64,000 nucleotides of DNA from Paralithodes platypus (GCA_032716605.1 CM064480.1:25968129-26032128), one strand, 5' to 3'. Shown: positions 20,885 to 31,153, numbered from the stretch's first letter. The notes: generated by a model not told the origin, from the sequence alone. Numbers and translations: made by a program.

Positions 20885-21131
20885 ATAATTTAGCCGTCCG
20901 GCTGGCTTAGTTGATAGCATGCCTGATCTGGCAGGTCTCGCCTTTCAATCCCCTTTCAGATTGAAAAGTTTTCAGGGATATAGCCGTCGGTTACCATCTC
21001 CCCACGGGCAAGGGGGATGGGTAATAGTCAATGGTAGACTAAAGAAAGCCAAGCGCTGGTGAATCCTCGAAGGAGGAGAACGGGCGCTATATAAGTAACC
21101 TGACGATTATTATTGTTATTATAATTATTAA
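20885..21131 (+). mobile_element. tRNA-derived SINE with (ATT)n tail
   Basis: The head, CTGGCTTAGTTGATAGCA followed 30 bp later by TTTCAATCCC, is like tRNA A and B boxes. The body includes CCCCACGGGCAAGGGGGATGG, a GC-rich stem. The end GGGCGCTATATAAGTAACCTGACG followed by ATTATTATT is a LINE-derived-type SINE tail. No TSD was resolved. Confidence 0.65.
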
Positions 21132-21182
21132 CTTTTATTCCCAAACAAAGGCGGTACAAAATTAAGAGATATTATCTCTTAA

Positions 21183-21760
21183 GTGTGGCAGTGTGTTGAG
21201 TAAAGATGGGACTATGGATGAAGCAGAGGGTTAGGAACGCTAAAAGCAGTAACAAGAAATAGGGTGGTCAGTATGGAAGTGAAGAAGTCCTTGCATGACA
21301 GTGTGGTAATCCCGACACTGACTTACGGAAGCGAAGCATGGACGTTGGTTGAGAGACTCAGACCAAGAGTGAGAGCAGTGGAAAAGAATTACTTAAGGAG
21401 TGCGTGCGGAGTTACATGGAGGGATAGACAGACTAATGAGGAAGTAAGAAGGAGGTGTGGTGTGGAGGTAGATGTGCTGGAAAGTGTGAAAAGGAACAAC
21501 TTGAGATGGTTCGGCCATATGGAACGTATGGAAAGCGAGAGAATGACTAAGAGGGTGTACGAGAGCGAGGTGGAGGGACAGAGGGGGAGAGGTAGACCGA
21601 ATATGAGGTGGAAGGATGGAGTGAGGAACTACATGAACGAAGGCGGTGCTGGTTGGGGGGAGGGGCGTCGACTGACTGGGGACAGAGGTGCATGGGGGCG
21701 GTTCGTTCGTGGCCACCCCTTCGGGGATCACGGCGTCAGGCAATAGATAGATAGATAGAT
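21183..21760 (+). pseudogene. RTE-like LINE (family 2) C-terminus with (GATA)n tail
   Basis: Before 21264 the frame is decayed but readable as LSKDGTMDEA and RNAKSSNKK, the segment that follows the RT in RTE proteins. From 21264 to 21746 it is open: TLTYGSEAW, the LRWFGHMERM block, then a basic tail. It ends in (GATA)n at 21743-21758. It is the same family as bases 2-357. The RT core is missing. Confidence 0.8.
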
Positions 21761-21920
21761 CTCTCTTTCCTTAGGCCAAGTATATACTGTACATGGACAC
21801 GGTTAACCGGTTGGTTCTCATCCATTCGTTTTACACAGATTTTACTGTTTTACCTACTACTGTATTAGTAGATAAAAAAAAATTGATTTACAAAGAATCC
21901 CACATTATCACATTATTATT

Positions 21921-23702
21921 GTGGCTGACATGATAGAGGAGGAAGAGATAGTTACAGAGTGTGATAATCGCGCCCTCTATGACGAACCTGTCTTTAGAGC
22001 GAAGTACCTATTACAGCGTGCTGTCGCGAGTAAGAAGGGAGACGATAATGAGGCCCATAGAAGGGCTGACCCAAACTATACTGTACACCTCCCAAAGCTT
22101 AATCTTCCTACATTTGGGGGCAAGTTAACTGAGTGGTTAGCTTTTTGGGACGTATTTCGATCTACGGTTCATGAATCCTCTTTGGATGATGTCCGCAAGT
22201 TTCACTATCTGAAGGGACAAATGGAAGGAGAGGCCTTACATTTAATAGAGGGTTTTGCAGTAGTGGGTGGTAGTTATCTTGAAGCGGTACACTTATTAGA
22301 GTCCACATACGGGGATAGAGAGCAGTTGAAGATGGCCCATGTCGTTGCCTTGTTGGGGCTCGCAGAACCACAGTATAAGGTTGAGGAGTTGACAAACTTC
22401 AGGGCAAATATGGAGTGCCATACTCGATCGCTAGACACCCTAGGGCTTACCACGCAGGAAATGATAGTCATTATCTTGCGTCAGAAGCTTCCTATGGCAA
22501 TACTTGATAAGGTAAGATCATTTGAGCTGGGGGAGTTCAAAACTCAGTTCAGCAAGGAGATCAATAATCTACAGTTGAACAAAGGGAGAATGTATGTGTC
22601 GGGAGGGAGTGAGAATGTGGAGAAGAGGGGAACAATAAGCATGACAGTGGGGACTAAAGAAGAGAAAGAGGGTGCATATAAGAAACCTGCTCAGATTCTA
22701 TGTAAGCTTTGTAACAACAAACATAAATGGAGTTTCTGCGTAAAATACCCAACAAATGAGACAAAACTAGCACAGGCGAAAAGATTGAAGCTATGTGTAG
22801 GTTGTCTAAGTAAAGAACATGGTAAGCAGGGACAATATACTGCTACATACTTAAGGCCCTGTCGCCACTGCATAGGACATCACTTTGATAAGTTGTGTCC
22901 TACAGCAGATAAAGTCAAAGATGTAAAAAAAGAGGGTACTACAACTGTGGCACTAGGTAGCATGCAAGACACCACTATATTGCCCACAATACAGATTCCC
23001 ATGGAAGGTAATGCCAGTAACAAAGTTTGTCGGGTACTTCTAGATCAAGGGTCTCAACGTTCCTTTATAAAGAGGTCCGTACTAGTGGGACTGAAGCACC
23101 GAATCGTAGGGGCTGAGACTCTTCGATTACAGGGCTTCACAGGGGTTTCTGATAAACAAGACTACGAGATAGCGGAGATTTCATATTTCTATCGTAAAAA
23201 CCGGTACTTTATGACTTGTATCGTAGTAGACACCCTACCAGAATATGTATCTGTGGGTGTGAAGAAGGTGGAACACGCATTACGTAGCAAAGGGGTTAAC
23301 TTGTCAGATCCCATGGGAAATCAGAGTGAGGTGCATGTTTTACTTGGTGTGGATCATTATTATGAAGTAGTTACTGTAGTATACCCTGGATTTAAAAAGA
23401 TGTGTGGTGTAATTTTAATCCCCACTAAATTTGGATACTGCATGAGCGGAAAGGTGCATACTACACAGTCAAAGGTCCTGGTCGACACGGTCTCGATATA
23501 TAGAGTCAATGTAACCGCGGCAGAGGAGTTGGGAAGGGAGGATTCCCAACCTAGTGACCCTAAGATGACTGCCGAGTTCGACCTGGAACGACTGTGGAGA
23601 TTGGATCACATAGGCATTAATCCTATGGAGAATGATTATGACTCGGAAGTTGCGCTACAAAGGTTTGACGAGTCTGTGTGCTACTGCGCCTCAGACAAGT
23701 AA
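21921..23702 (+). CDS. BEL/Pao gag and aspartic protease (593 codons)
   Basis: The N-terminal half contains HLPKLNLPTFGG and EWLAFWDVFRS, the Pao gag (DUF1759-type) signature, through to about residue 240. A cysteine/histidine cluster (about residues 258-330, with CKLCNNKH, CVGCLSKEH and CRHCIGHH) is the nucleic-acid-binding part. A protease core follows at about residue 373 with LLDQGSQRSFI; the usual D-S/T-G is D-Q-G here, which may weaken catalysis. The ORF is open from 21921, but the family start lies upstream (see 33070-33546). It stops at 23702, before the RT. Its product would form particles and cleave the polyprotein. Confidence 0.85.
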   Translation: MADMIEEEEIVTECDNRALYDEPVFRAKYLLQRAVASKKGDDNEAHRRADPNYTVHLPKLNLPTFGGKLTEWLAFWDVFRSTVHESSLDDVRKFHYLKGQMEGEALHLIEGFAVVGGSYLEAVHLLESTYGDREQLKMAHVVALLGLAEPQYKVEELTNFRANMECHTRSLDTLGLTTQEMIVIILRQKLPMAILDKVRSFELGEFKTQFSKEINNLQLNKGRMYVSGGSENVEKRGTISMTVGTKEEKEGAYKKPAQILCKLCNNKHKWSFCVKYPTNETKLAQAKRLKLCVGCLSKEHGKQGQYTATYLRPCRHCIGHHFDKLCPTADKVKDVKKEGTTTVALGSMQDTTILPTIQIPMEGNASNKVCRVLLDQGSQRSFIKRSVLVGLKHRIVGAETLRLQGFTGVSDKQDYEIAEISYFYRKNRYFMTCIVVDTLPEYVSVGVKKVEHALRSKGVNLSDPMGNQSEVHVLLGVDHYYEVVTVVYPGFKKMCGVILIPTKFGYCMSGKVHTTQSKVLVDTVSIYRVNVTAAEELGREDSQPSDPKMTAEFDLERLWRLDHIGINPMENDYDSEVALQRFDESVCYCASDK

Positions 23703-23953
23703 TATAAAGTTAGTTTACCCTGGAAGAACAGTGAGATAAGCCTGCCTACCAACTATGGTTTGGCATTAGGTCGCTTGCGCGTATTACAGCGTAAATTGTG
23801 TAACAAACCGAGCACGCTCCAGGCGTATGACGATGTATTTCGGAGTTATGAGGATAGGGGCTTTATTGAGAGAGTCGATGTCAAGGAACCGTTTAAGAAG
23901 GGTAGGGTTCACTATCTGGCCCATCATGGGGTAAGGAAAGACAGCGTCACCAA
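23703..23953 (+). pseudogene. BEL/Pao RT N-terminal segment
   Basis: Directly after the gag stop, LPTNYGLALGRLRVL and AYDDVFRSYEDRGFIE are the entry to Pao RT. The frame differs from gag and the segment ends at the LINE insertion in HHGVRKDSVT. The match to the resuming RT at 28486 is offset by a few bases, so a small deletion accompanies the insertion or preceded it. Confidence 0.8.
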
Positions 23954-24811
23954 CAGGACAGGTTCCTGTTGAATGGAAAAGAGCTAATATCATTCCGATA
24001 TACAAGAATGGAAACCCTGAGGACCCTCTAAACTATAGACCAGTTTCACTTACTAGTATTGTATGCAAGATTTGTGAAAAGCTAATTAGGAAGAGATGGA
24101 TGAAAATGTTGGAGAGAAAGAAGATAATAACCCCAAAGCAATTTGGATTCAGAGAAGGGACATCTTGTGTTACCAGTTTGCTATGTTATTACAGTAGGGT
24201 GATAGATGTACTCCAAGAATGAGGCGGATGGGTGGACTGCGTCTACTTAGACCTTTCCAAAGCATTCGATAAGGTACCACATAAGAGATTGTTATCTAAG
24301 CTTGAGACGCTAGGATGTGTCAGGGGGAGTTTGCTGAAATGGATGGAGAGCTATTTAACAGATAGGGAAATGAGGACCAACATTAGAGGAACTTACTCAT
24401 CGTGGCGGAAAGTTGAGAGTGGTGTGCCGCAGGGATCTGTGTTGGCACCTCTCATGTTCCTTATGTACGTGAATGACCTGCCGATAGGCATAAACTCCTA
24501 CATGTCAATGTTTGCAGATGAGGTAAAAATTATGAGACAAATAACAATTAAAGTAGTTGTGAGGAGCTGCAAGGGGATTTAGATAAAATATACGAATGGA
24601 GCACCAAGTGGAAAATGAAATTTAATATAAGTAAATGCCATGTGTTAAATATGGGAAGAAGTGTGAATAGACCAAATTGGGAGTACAGGATGGGAGATAA
24701 TATAATTAGCAAGGCCGAAAAAGAAAAGGATTTAGGGTTGATTATACAAGATAATTTGTCGCCAGAGAAACATATTAACAAGCTCTTTGGCGGAATGTAT
24801 GCAATGGCCGG
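23954..24811 (+). pseudogene. Reverse transcriptase of the CR1-like LINE, left block
   Basis: From 23954 the fingers domain is read in one frame to a premature stop near 24221. The palm continues at 24232-24582 with DLSKAFD (first catalytic Asp intact) and VPQGSVLAPLMF. The catalytic box is FADE, so the second aspartate is lost. After a frameshift the thumb reads MKFNISKCHVLNMG (24615 onward) up to the RTE insertion at MYAMAG. It cannot code for an active RT. Confidence 0.85.
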
Positions 24812-24816
24812 GAATA

Positions 24817-27800
24817 CATACATACATACATAAAATTTTAAGACTGAGTGTTCCACACATAAGTGCAGTTTCAGTCTCTTGTCCTAATGGCGGCATTCCA
24901 GGCAACCCTGTTAAGGGCTGCTTCACTTGTCAAGTTCTTGGATTTGAGATCGGCGCGTATAGTCCGATCCCAGGTCTTCCTCGGTCCACCCCTTGGTGCA
25001 GCTCCCTCCACAATCACAGACCTGCATTTTTTCACCCAATTTTGTTCATCCATTCTCTCCACATGTCCATACCATCCCAGTCTACTTGTACGCATCACCT
25101 CGCTAATACTCTTTATACCTAAACGTCTCCTCAGCTCAACATTTGTTATTCTATCCTGTAGCCTGGCCCCACACATCCATCTCACCATTCTCATCTCATT
25201 ACGCTCCATTCTGTTGACATCCTCTACTTTAACGGCCCATGTTTCTGAGGCATACGTCATTGCACTTCTAACACATGAGGCATACACCTTTCCCTTCAGG
25301 GGGAGAGGCATTCTTTTCATGGTCAGGATTGGCATCAATTCTCTGAACTTCCCCCAGCCACACCTAATTCTAGCAACAGTGGCAGCCTCGGCCCCACCAC
25401 CGGCAGAGATGGTATCTCCTAGGTAACAAAACTTGTTCACCAGCTCCAAAGACTCATTTCCAAAATTCACAGCCACAGGATCATCACTTAACACAAGCTC
25501 GCCTTTGCACACTACGCACTCAAATTTCTCTATTTCTGACTTATCCTTCGGCAGGGGCCCCTTTATTCTACTACAGCGCTTACTCCCATGGTGTACCCAA
25601 CATCGACAGATGCTACATTGAATTGAGTTAACGCCCACTCCCTTTCCACACACTGCACATGGGTATGCACCGCTCTTTTCCACATTGCCTCGTCTCAAAC
25701 TACAATGCATAACCTTGGTTTTGTTAATATTGACTCTTAAACCCTTGCTCGCCATGCCCTCTCTCCACTCTCTGAATTTGGCTTCAGCATCCTGCATACT
25801 GTCAGCTATTAGGACTAAATCGTCTGCATAAAACAGTTCCAACGGGAGTCCGCCTCTAAAAATTCTAGACAGCGCCTCCAAGACCATAATAAAGAGGAGG
25901 GGGCTTAACACTGAACCCTGATGGACTCCAACACGGACTGCGAACTCATCACTCAGTACACCCTTCACCCTCACCGAACTTCGCGAATCCTCATACATCT
26001 TCATTATCACACGCACCAGCCACTCTTCCACACCAAGTTTCCTCATAGACCACTGTACAACATCTCTAGGTACCCTATCAAAGGCCTTCTCCAGGTCCAC
26101 AAACACAAAGTAAAGATCCCTGCCTTTTAGTAAGTATCTTTCCTGTATCTGCCTGACTATGAAGATAGCATCGGTTGTACCACGTCCTGGCATAAAACCA
26201 AACTGCATATCATCAATAGAGATGCTTTGCCTGATCAAACCCTCAAGGACTCTCTCACAGACCTTCATGATTTGGTCAAGCATTTTCAGGCCCCTATAAT
26301 TTCCTCTATCTAGCGCATCCCCTTTTCCTTTGTATATATTTACTATTACACTTTTGAGCCAATCCTCTGGGATTTTCTCATCTTTAATAATGGTGTTTAT
26401 CAACTCAGTGACTAAGTTTACACCAATCTCCCCTGAGGCTTTTATCATCTCAGCGACAATGTCGGAGCAACCTGGAGCTTTACCGTCCTTCATTTTATTG
26501 ATTGCGTCGCTCACTACAGCTGGTGCTATCAAAGGAGGGGGCCCAGATATTGGTTTTTCGATACTAAGCTGTTCCTTATCCCATTCAAACTCTACATTTA
26601 GCAATCGTTCATAGTGTACCTTCCATGCTTCTCTGATTTCATTTTCTGCATACACAATCTTCCCATTATCATCTCTAACACACTGTTCACCTATAATATC
26701 CCTACTGTCATTTTTAACTCGCCTAGCTAGGTTGAAGATCCCATTGGGATTGTCAGTGTTACACACTTGTTCGAGGACCAGGTCCTTAATGCGATTTTTA
26801 GCATTGTAAATAACTCTTTTGGCAGTTCGTTTAGCTGCCTGGTATTCCTCCCTGCTGCCACCTTTCTTCCATGCTTTGAAGCATCTCCTTTTCTCTTTCA
26901 CAGCATGTTCTACCTCATCGTTCCACCACCAAGAGGTCTTATTCCTGGGGTGACCCTTTGTTTTCCCACAGACTTTGTCAGTGGCAGCGATAAGGCTATG
27001 CTTAAGAAAGTTCCATTGGCTATTTACATCGTTAGGCCTAGCTTCCTTATTTCTATTCATTTCCTCCAGTTCATTATGAAACCTATCCCTAACTTCCTTG
27101 TCCTTCAGCAGCCACACTTTCCTTTTGGGTATGTAAACCTTCTTGCGCTTAGGATCTCTGTATAAGCTCATGTCACACACAAGTAGCTTATGCTGGGGGA
27201 TACATTCTTCGCTCGGGATGACCTTTACATCTCGAACTAGTTTCCAGTCTTTCCTGTTAACCAAGAAGTAATCTATCTGGCTACTGGAGACCCCAGAGTT
27301 ATATGTGATCAGGTGGCTCTGTCTTTTCTTGAACTTTGTGTTACACACAACCATGTTGAGTGCAACGCAGGACTCCAATATATATTCGCCTTCTAGATTT
27401 CTCCTTCCGTAACCAATTCCTCCATGTACCCGGCCGTATCCATCTGCAGATGCTCCCACGTGACCATTGAGGTCCCCCCCCACGATAGTTATTTCATTCT
27501 CCGAGAGGCCTGAAATGACACTGACGGTGTCATTCCAGAAGTCCTCTTTTATCTCTTTCTGTAAACCAGCCTGTGGGGCATATGCAGATATCACATTCAG
27601 AATTCTTTCACCAACTTTCAACTTCAAAACAATCAGCCTTTCACTAACTCTCGTAATCTGAAGCACACTTTCCGCCAGCTCTTCAGCCACCAGAACACCC
27701 ACTCCTCCTTTCGCTTTATCAGTCTCCACACCCATCCAGTATATCCTATATCTTTTCCTCCTTCCGACAACCCACTGTACCCCATGCCTCTTCCAGAGTG

Positions 27801-27930
27801 TTTCCTGGGTACAGCAGACGTCCACTCGCCTCCTCTCACACATCTCAGCCACTTCATTCGCATGCAGATTCAAACTACCAACATTCACACTAGCAAGTCT
27901 GAGTTTGTGGGGGGCATTTGTCATTGTCCT
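24817..27930 (-). mobile_element. RTE-like LINE (family 1), full-length ORF copy with 5-bp TSD
   Basis: GAATA is repeated at 24812-24816 and 27931-27935. The 3' end (low coordinates) carries (ATAC/TATG)n at 24817-24832. The start codon is only about 6 bp from the 5' end, so either the 5' UTR is almost absent or a short 5' truncation happened just before the ATG. It is inserted in the thumb/C-terminal region of the CR1-like LINE. Confidence 0.9.
24871..27924 (-). CDS. RTE-like polyprotein: APE endonuclease, RT and Cys-rich domain (1017 codons, intact)
   Basis: An APE-type endonuclease occupies about residues 1-230 (SVNVGSLN, QETLWKR, GGDLNGHVG at about 155, SSQIDYFLV). A linker carries a WWWNDEV box. 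RT spans about 450-740: FVFVDLEKAFDRVPR (first Asp), VGVHQGSVLSPLLF and FYADDLVLIADS (about 697-708). A cysteine-rich module (about 752-806) follows with spacing CX2CX10CX2CX4HX5C and a later CX2C, PHD/treble-clef-like. The C-terminal LGWYGHVERM block closes the protein. No stop or frameshift is present. It would nick target DNA and copy its RNA there, in the nucleus. This is the best candidate for a recently active element in the window. Confidence 0.9.
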   Translation of the reverse strand: MTNAPHKLRLASVNVGSLNLHANEVAEMCERRRVDVCCTQETLWKRHGVQWVVGRRKRYRIYWMGVETDKAKGGVGVLVAEELAESVLQITRVSERLIVLKLKVGERILNVISAYAPQAGLQKEIKEDFWNDTVSVISGLSENEITIVGGDLNGHVGASADGYGRVHGGIGYGRRNLEGEYILESCVALNMVVCNTKFKKRQSHLITYNSGVSSSQIDYFLVNRKDWKLVRDVKVIPSEECIPQHKLLVCDMSLYRDPKRKKVYIPKRKVWLLKDKEVRDRFHNELEEMNRNKEARPNDVNSQWNFLKHSLIAATDKVCGKTKGHPRNKTSWWWNDEVEHAVKEKRRCFKAWKKGGSREEYQAAKRTAKRVIYNAKNRIKDLVLEQVCNTDNPNGIFNLARRVKNDSRDIIGEQCVRDDNGKIVYAENEIREAWKVHYERLLNVEFEWDKEQLSIEKPISGPPPLIAPAVVSDAINKMKDGKAPGCSDIVAEMIKASGEIGVNLVTELINTIIKDEKIPEDWLKSVIVNIYKGKGDALDRGNYRGLKMLDQIMKVCERVLEGLIRQSISIDDMQFGFMPGRGTTDAIFIVRQIQERYLLKGRDLYFVFVDLEKAFDRVPRDVVQWSMRKLGVEEWLVRVIMKMYEDSRSSVRVKGVLSDEFAVRVGVHQGSVLSPLLFIMVLEALSRIFRGGLPLELFYADDLVLIADSMQDAEAKFREWREGMASKGLRVNINKTKVMHCSLRRGNVEKSGAYPCAVCGKGVGVNSIQCSICRCWVHHGSKRCSRIKGPLPKDKSEIEKFECVVCKGELVLSDDPVAVNFGNESLELVNKFCYLGDTISAGGGAEAATVARIRCGWGKFRELMPILTMKRMPLPLKGKVYASCVRSAMTYASETWAVKVEDVNRMERNEMRMVRWMCGARLQDRITNVELRRRLGIKSISEVMRTSRLGWYGHVERMDEQNWVKKCRSVIVEGAAPRGGPRKTWDRTIRADLKSKNLTSEAALNRVAWNAAIRTRD

Positions 27931-27935
27931 GAATA

Positions 27936-28405
27936 TGAAAGTTGCTCTGAACTACTTGGATGAGACCATGGTAGCGAAAATTATGAAGAGTATGATTAGA
28001 CCAAGATTGGAGTATGCAGCAGTGGTGTGGTCCCCGCATCTAAAGAAGCATATTCACAAGTTAGAAAGAATCCAGAGAGCAGTTACTAGATTGGTTCCAA
28101 GTCTCAGAGAACTGCCATATGAAGGGAGACTAGACAAATTAAATCTACCGAGTCTAAAAGAGAGGAGAGAGAGGGGAGACATGATAATGATGTACAAATG
28201 CACCCGGGGGCTGGAGAGGCTGGATAGGGAGGATATATTAATTATGGATACAGGAATAACTAGAGGCCACAGCTACAAAGTAAAAAGACCTACCTGCAAG
28301 AACGATATCAGGAAGTTTAGCTTCCCCTATAGATGTATTGACAAATGGAATGGGCTGGAGGCAAGGAATATCCATATTTTCAAGAAAAAATTGGATAAAA
28401 AGTAG
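27936..28405 (+). pseudogene. C-terminal part of the CR1-like LINE polymerase
   Basis: It resumes the frame lost at the RTE insertion: MKVALNYLDE, then RPRLEYAAVVWSPHLKKH, LERIQRAVTRLVPSLREL, LPSLKERRERGD and the closing FSFPYRCIDKWNGL block, with a stop at 28405. This is the connection region of CR1-group LINEs. On its own it has no catalytic domain. Confidence 0.85.
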
Positions 28406-28485
28406 ACTGAGAGACGGGACAACACGAGCTTAGCTCAACTCCTGTAAACTACAATTAGGTAAATACAATTAGGTAAATACACCAA

Positions 28486-29370
28486 TACGGGTGGTGTATG
28501 ACTGTTCTGCCCACCAAGGTCAACAACCCAGTCTAAATGACTGCCTGTTGACAGGTCCGTCCATGGTGTCGGACCTGTCCCAACATCTATTGCGGTTTAG
28601 GCTGGGGAAGTACGCCTATACCAGTGACATCGAGAAAGCATTCTTGATGGTCAAGCTAAAGGAGGAAGATAGAGATGTTACCCGCTTTCTTTGGTTCAGC
28701 GACATTAGCGACTCTGAAAGTCCAATCATAATATACCATTTTCAGGTTGTACTCTTTGGGGCCACTTGCTCGCAGTTTTTGTTAAATGCCACAATCAGAA
28801 AACATCTAGCTGACACTCATGAGGACACAAGTAAACTATCTCGCGGATTATACATTGACAATTTGCAGGGTACTAGCGATAGTCAAGATGATTTGTTATA
28901 TGCATACTGGCAAGCACGCAGATTGTTTGCGGATGCACATCTATTTCTCCGCGAGTGGGTTACTAATAGTGAAGATCTTCAGAGTTTAATACAGGTGGAT
29001 GGTACGGCATCTCTTAACCAGGAATAGTTCAGAAATTTGGGGATGATCTGGCAACCTAAACATGACATACTAACTTTTCAAACAAGGTCTTTTGCTCAGC
29101 AGACAGGAGAGCACACAAAAAGAAGTCTGTTGAGCAAAGTTGCGCAATTTTTTTATCCTTTGGGTCTAGCATTACCCGTTACCATAAGAGCTAGGATTCT
29201 AATGCAGGAAGTTTGGAGACGTAAATTAGGATGGGATGACAGTTTGCCCGAGGACCTGAATGACCAAGGGACATTGTTGTTGAATGAATATGCCATCCTA
29301 TGTACTAAACCTATACCTCGTAAAGTGGCGGCGTTCGGTGACGTTACGTTACACACGTTTTGCGATACTT
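28486..29370 (+). pseudogene. BEL/Pao RT core and start of RNase H
   Basis: RVVYDCSA and SLNDCLLTGPSM open the Pao RT palm; SDIEKAFLMVKL has the first catalytic Asp. GATCSQFLLNATI and YIDNLQGT follow: the catalytic box reads YIDN in place of the usual YVDD/YIDD, so the second Asp is lost. A stop at 29025-29027 splits it. 29037-29370 continues with GMIWQPKHD and the SLLSKVAQFFYPLGL thumb to LHTFCDTY, where RNase H would begin but DIRS copy B starts instead. Confidence 0.8.
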
Positions 29371-31108
29371 ACTAGCGGTCTGGGCGAAGAGGGAAACATT
29401 GCACTCAGTCATGGACCTCTCCTCCGCCGACGGTATGGGTGGACACGGATGCGTCAGGCACGATAGGCTGGGGCTTTCAGTCAAACCAAGGGCATCAGGG
29501 TCAAGGGCTTTGGTCCCATTCAGAATCCTCCCACATAAATGTCAAAGAATTACTAGTCCCCTTGTATTTCCTTCAGGCTCACGGCTTTTCTTTGCGGGGC
29601 AAGTCAGTGGCCTTCAGGATGGACAATCTGAATGCGGTTCACTGCATTCAGAAACAGGGGTCAACGCGATCTCGGAGGTTGCTAAACGTGTCAGAAAAGA
29701 TTTTGGTACTAGCCAACAAGCTGGACATTCAGCTTCACGCTTCTTATCTCCCCGGCGTAGCGAACGTTTGGGCAGACGCTCTATCTCGGAGACAGAGCAC
29801 AACAGTAGAATGGGCACTCAAGCAAAACATTTTCGACCTAATGATTGCGAAGCCTTACCGTCCACAAGTGGATTTATTTGCATCCGCGGAGACTCGCAAA
29901 CTCCCGCTGTACCTAACCCGCCGGACAACCACGCCGGCGGGAGGACCCGACGCACTGGTGACGGACTGGAACATGTGGAGTTCCATTTATCTGTTTCCGC
30001 CGCCAAACGCTTCTCTGATGTGCCACGTAGTAAACAAACTACAGGATTATCGGGGCGTAGTCTCGTTAATCGCGCCCCTGTGGCCGGCGCAGGCGTGGTA
30101 CCAGCAATTAAAAACGTGGTGCCCGAACCCGGTGTCACTCCCGGTCGGGTATTTCCACTTAGACACGATTGGCAACCTAGAGACCTCACTGACTTTTGCA
30201 TTATGGACATTCAGGAGGCCAAATGGCTAGCTCCGTATGGTAGAAACGTGACCGATAAATTCATGAATCAATACACACAATCTACTAAGCGACAGTATCA
30301 ATTGCATTGGCAGTCTTTCACTTCTTGGATACTCAGAACAGAACAATCTGTGCCTTCGGTGGCTTTGGTTTTTAATTATTTAAACTATCTGTTTGAGCAG
30401 AAACGTCTATCTGTAGTAACGTTAAAGAATCACTTAACAGCAATTAGGATGCCATTTTTTTACCTTACAGGTCTAACCATACCACTAGCGGAGGAGACAG
30501 GTTTCATGAGGGCATGTTTTAAACTCCGCCCACCTCCCCGTCAGCTCATGCCTACCTGGTCTCTGGACAAAGCGTTGTCATTACTTCATTCCCGGCGGTA
30601 CCAAAATACTGGAGATTTTGACTTACTTTTAAAAAGGGCAGTATTCCTTATGGCTTTGGCTACCGGGTACAGGGTGTCTGAGCTGGCGGCGATGAGCAAC
30701 ACACCTAATTGCATGAGGTTTGGTAGGCTCAATGATTGTATTCATATTGCCCCTTCCCCGGGATTCATCACCAAGAATGAGCACAGTGATCACGTGTTTT
30801 CAGAGTTCACGGTGCCAGCGTTGAAAAGGGGAAAGGTGCACCATAATTTATGTCCAGTGCAAGCGCTAACCAAATATTTGAGAGTCGCACCTAGGAATCA
30901 ACAAGGTGCTTTATGGGTATCAAGTACGGGTAAACGCGTAAAGAAACGTAAACTGGCTTCTCTCTTAGTTAACATCATTCAGGAAAGTAATCCCGGCGTT
31001 GTGGGTAGAGCTCACGATTTACACAAATGGGCGACCTCTTTACGTTTCCTTAAGAATTTTTCTGTTGAGGACATAGCAACCTCTGGTCCTCTAATCATAC
31101 TTTTTTGA
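29360..31108 (+). pseudogene. DIRS copy B tyrosine recombinase ORF (overlaps RNase H; C-terminus broken)
   Basis: The first half of this 582-codon frame overlaps the RNase H frame; recognisable recombinase sequence starts near 30170 (DLTDFCIMDIQEAKWLAPYG). The SAM-like core has QYTQSTKRQYQLHWQSF and FMRACFKLRPPPRQL. ATGYRVSEL gives the first catalytic Arg. In AHDLHKWATSL the His is present but the second Arg is His. A small deletion near 31080 shifts the frame before the Tyr region, giving a stop at 31108; the out-of-frame remainder reaches 31153, where the pogo-type element interrupts it. Removing that element would bring back the usual C-terminal end (TAG at 32337). Confidence 0.8.
29439..30230 (+). 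CDS. DIRS copy B RNase H domain (5' partial ORF)
   Basis: MDTDASGTIGWGFQS carries the first catalytic Asp of RNase H. HINVKELLVPLYFL has the Glu and AFRMDNLNAVHCIQ the next Asp. YLPGVANVWADALSRR carries the last Asp. The remaining part (FDLMIAKPYRPQVDLF and LVTDWNMWSS) is the conserved DIRS region between RNase H and the recombinase. All RNase H acidic residues appear intact. The 3' part overlaps the recombinase ORF in another frame, as in DIRS-1. The frame enters from the left without a start, so RT is missing only because of truncation. Confidence 0.8.
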   Translation: MDTDASGTIGWGFQSNQGHQGQGLWSHSESSHINVKELLVPLYFLQAHGFSLRGKSVAFRMDNLNAVHCIQKQGSTRSRRLLNVSEKILVLANKLDIQLHASYLPGVANVWADALSRRQSTTVEWALKQNIFDLMIAKPYRPQVDLFASAETRKLPLYLTRRTTTPAGGPDALVTDWNMWSSIYLFPPPNASLMCHVVNKLQDYRGVVSLIAPLWPAQAWYQQLKTWCPNPVSLPVGYFHLDTIGNLETSLTFALWTFRRPNG

Positions 31109-31153
31109 CTCGATACCTTTCATTAGCTTTAGACAGGCCTTCCATGCCATGTA

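Larger units (their letters stand above)
23954..28479 (+). mobile_element. CR1-like LINE inserted in BEL/Pao, itself split by an RTE
   Basis: The left part (23954-24811) has RT blocks VPVEWKRANI, NYRPVSLTSI, YLDLSKAFDKVPH, SGVPQGSVLAP and a mutated FADE in place of FADD. The right part (27936-28405) has the C-terminal region with RPRLEYAAVVWSP and ERRERGDMI. The 3' end consists of two copies of ACAATTAGGTAAATAC (28450-28480). CACCAA is repeated on both sides. Removing the RTE restores the frame across the insertion point. A stop at about 24221 and frameshifts near 24545 disable it. Confidence 0.85.
21916..29370 (+). mobile_element. BEL/Pao LTR retrotransposon, copy 1 (internal region, interrupted)
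   Basis: Gag and protease (21921-23702), RT start (23703-23953), RT continuation (28486-29027) and the RT/RNase H border (29037-29370). The gap is filled by a CR1-like LINE flanked by CACCAA (23948-23953 and 28480-28485). No LTR is visible. The left edge is truncated relative to copy 2, and the right edge stops in the RNase H start where DIRS copy B begins. Confidence 0.8.

Noticed and set aside
24863..27165. Several long + strand frames opposite the RTE ORF
   Set aside because: Antisense shadows of a well-supported RTE protein; they lack recognisable motifs.
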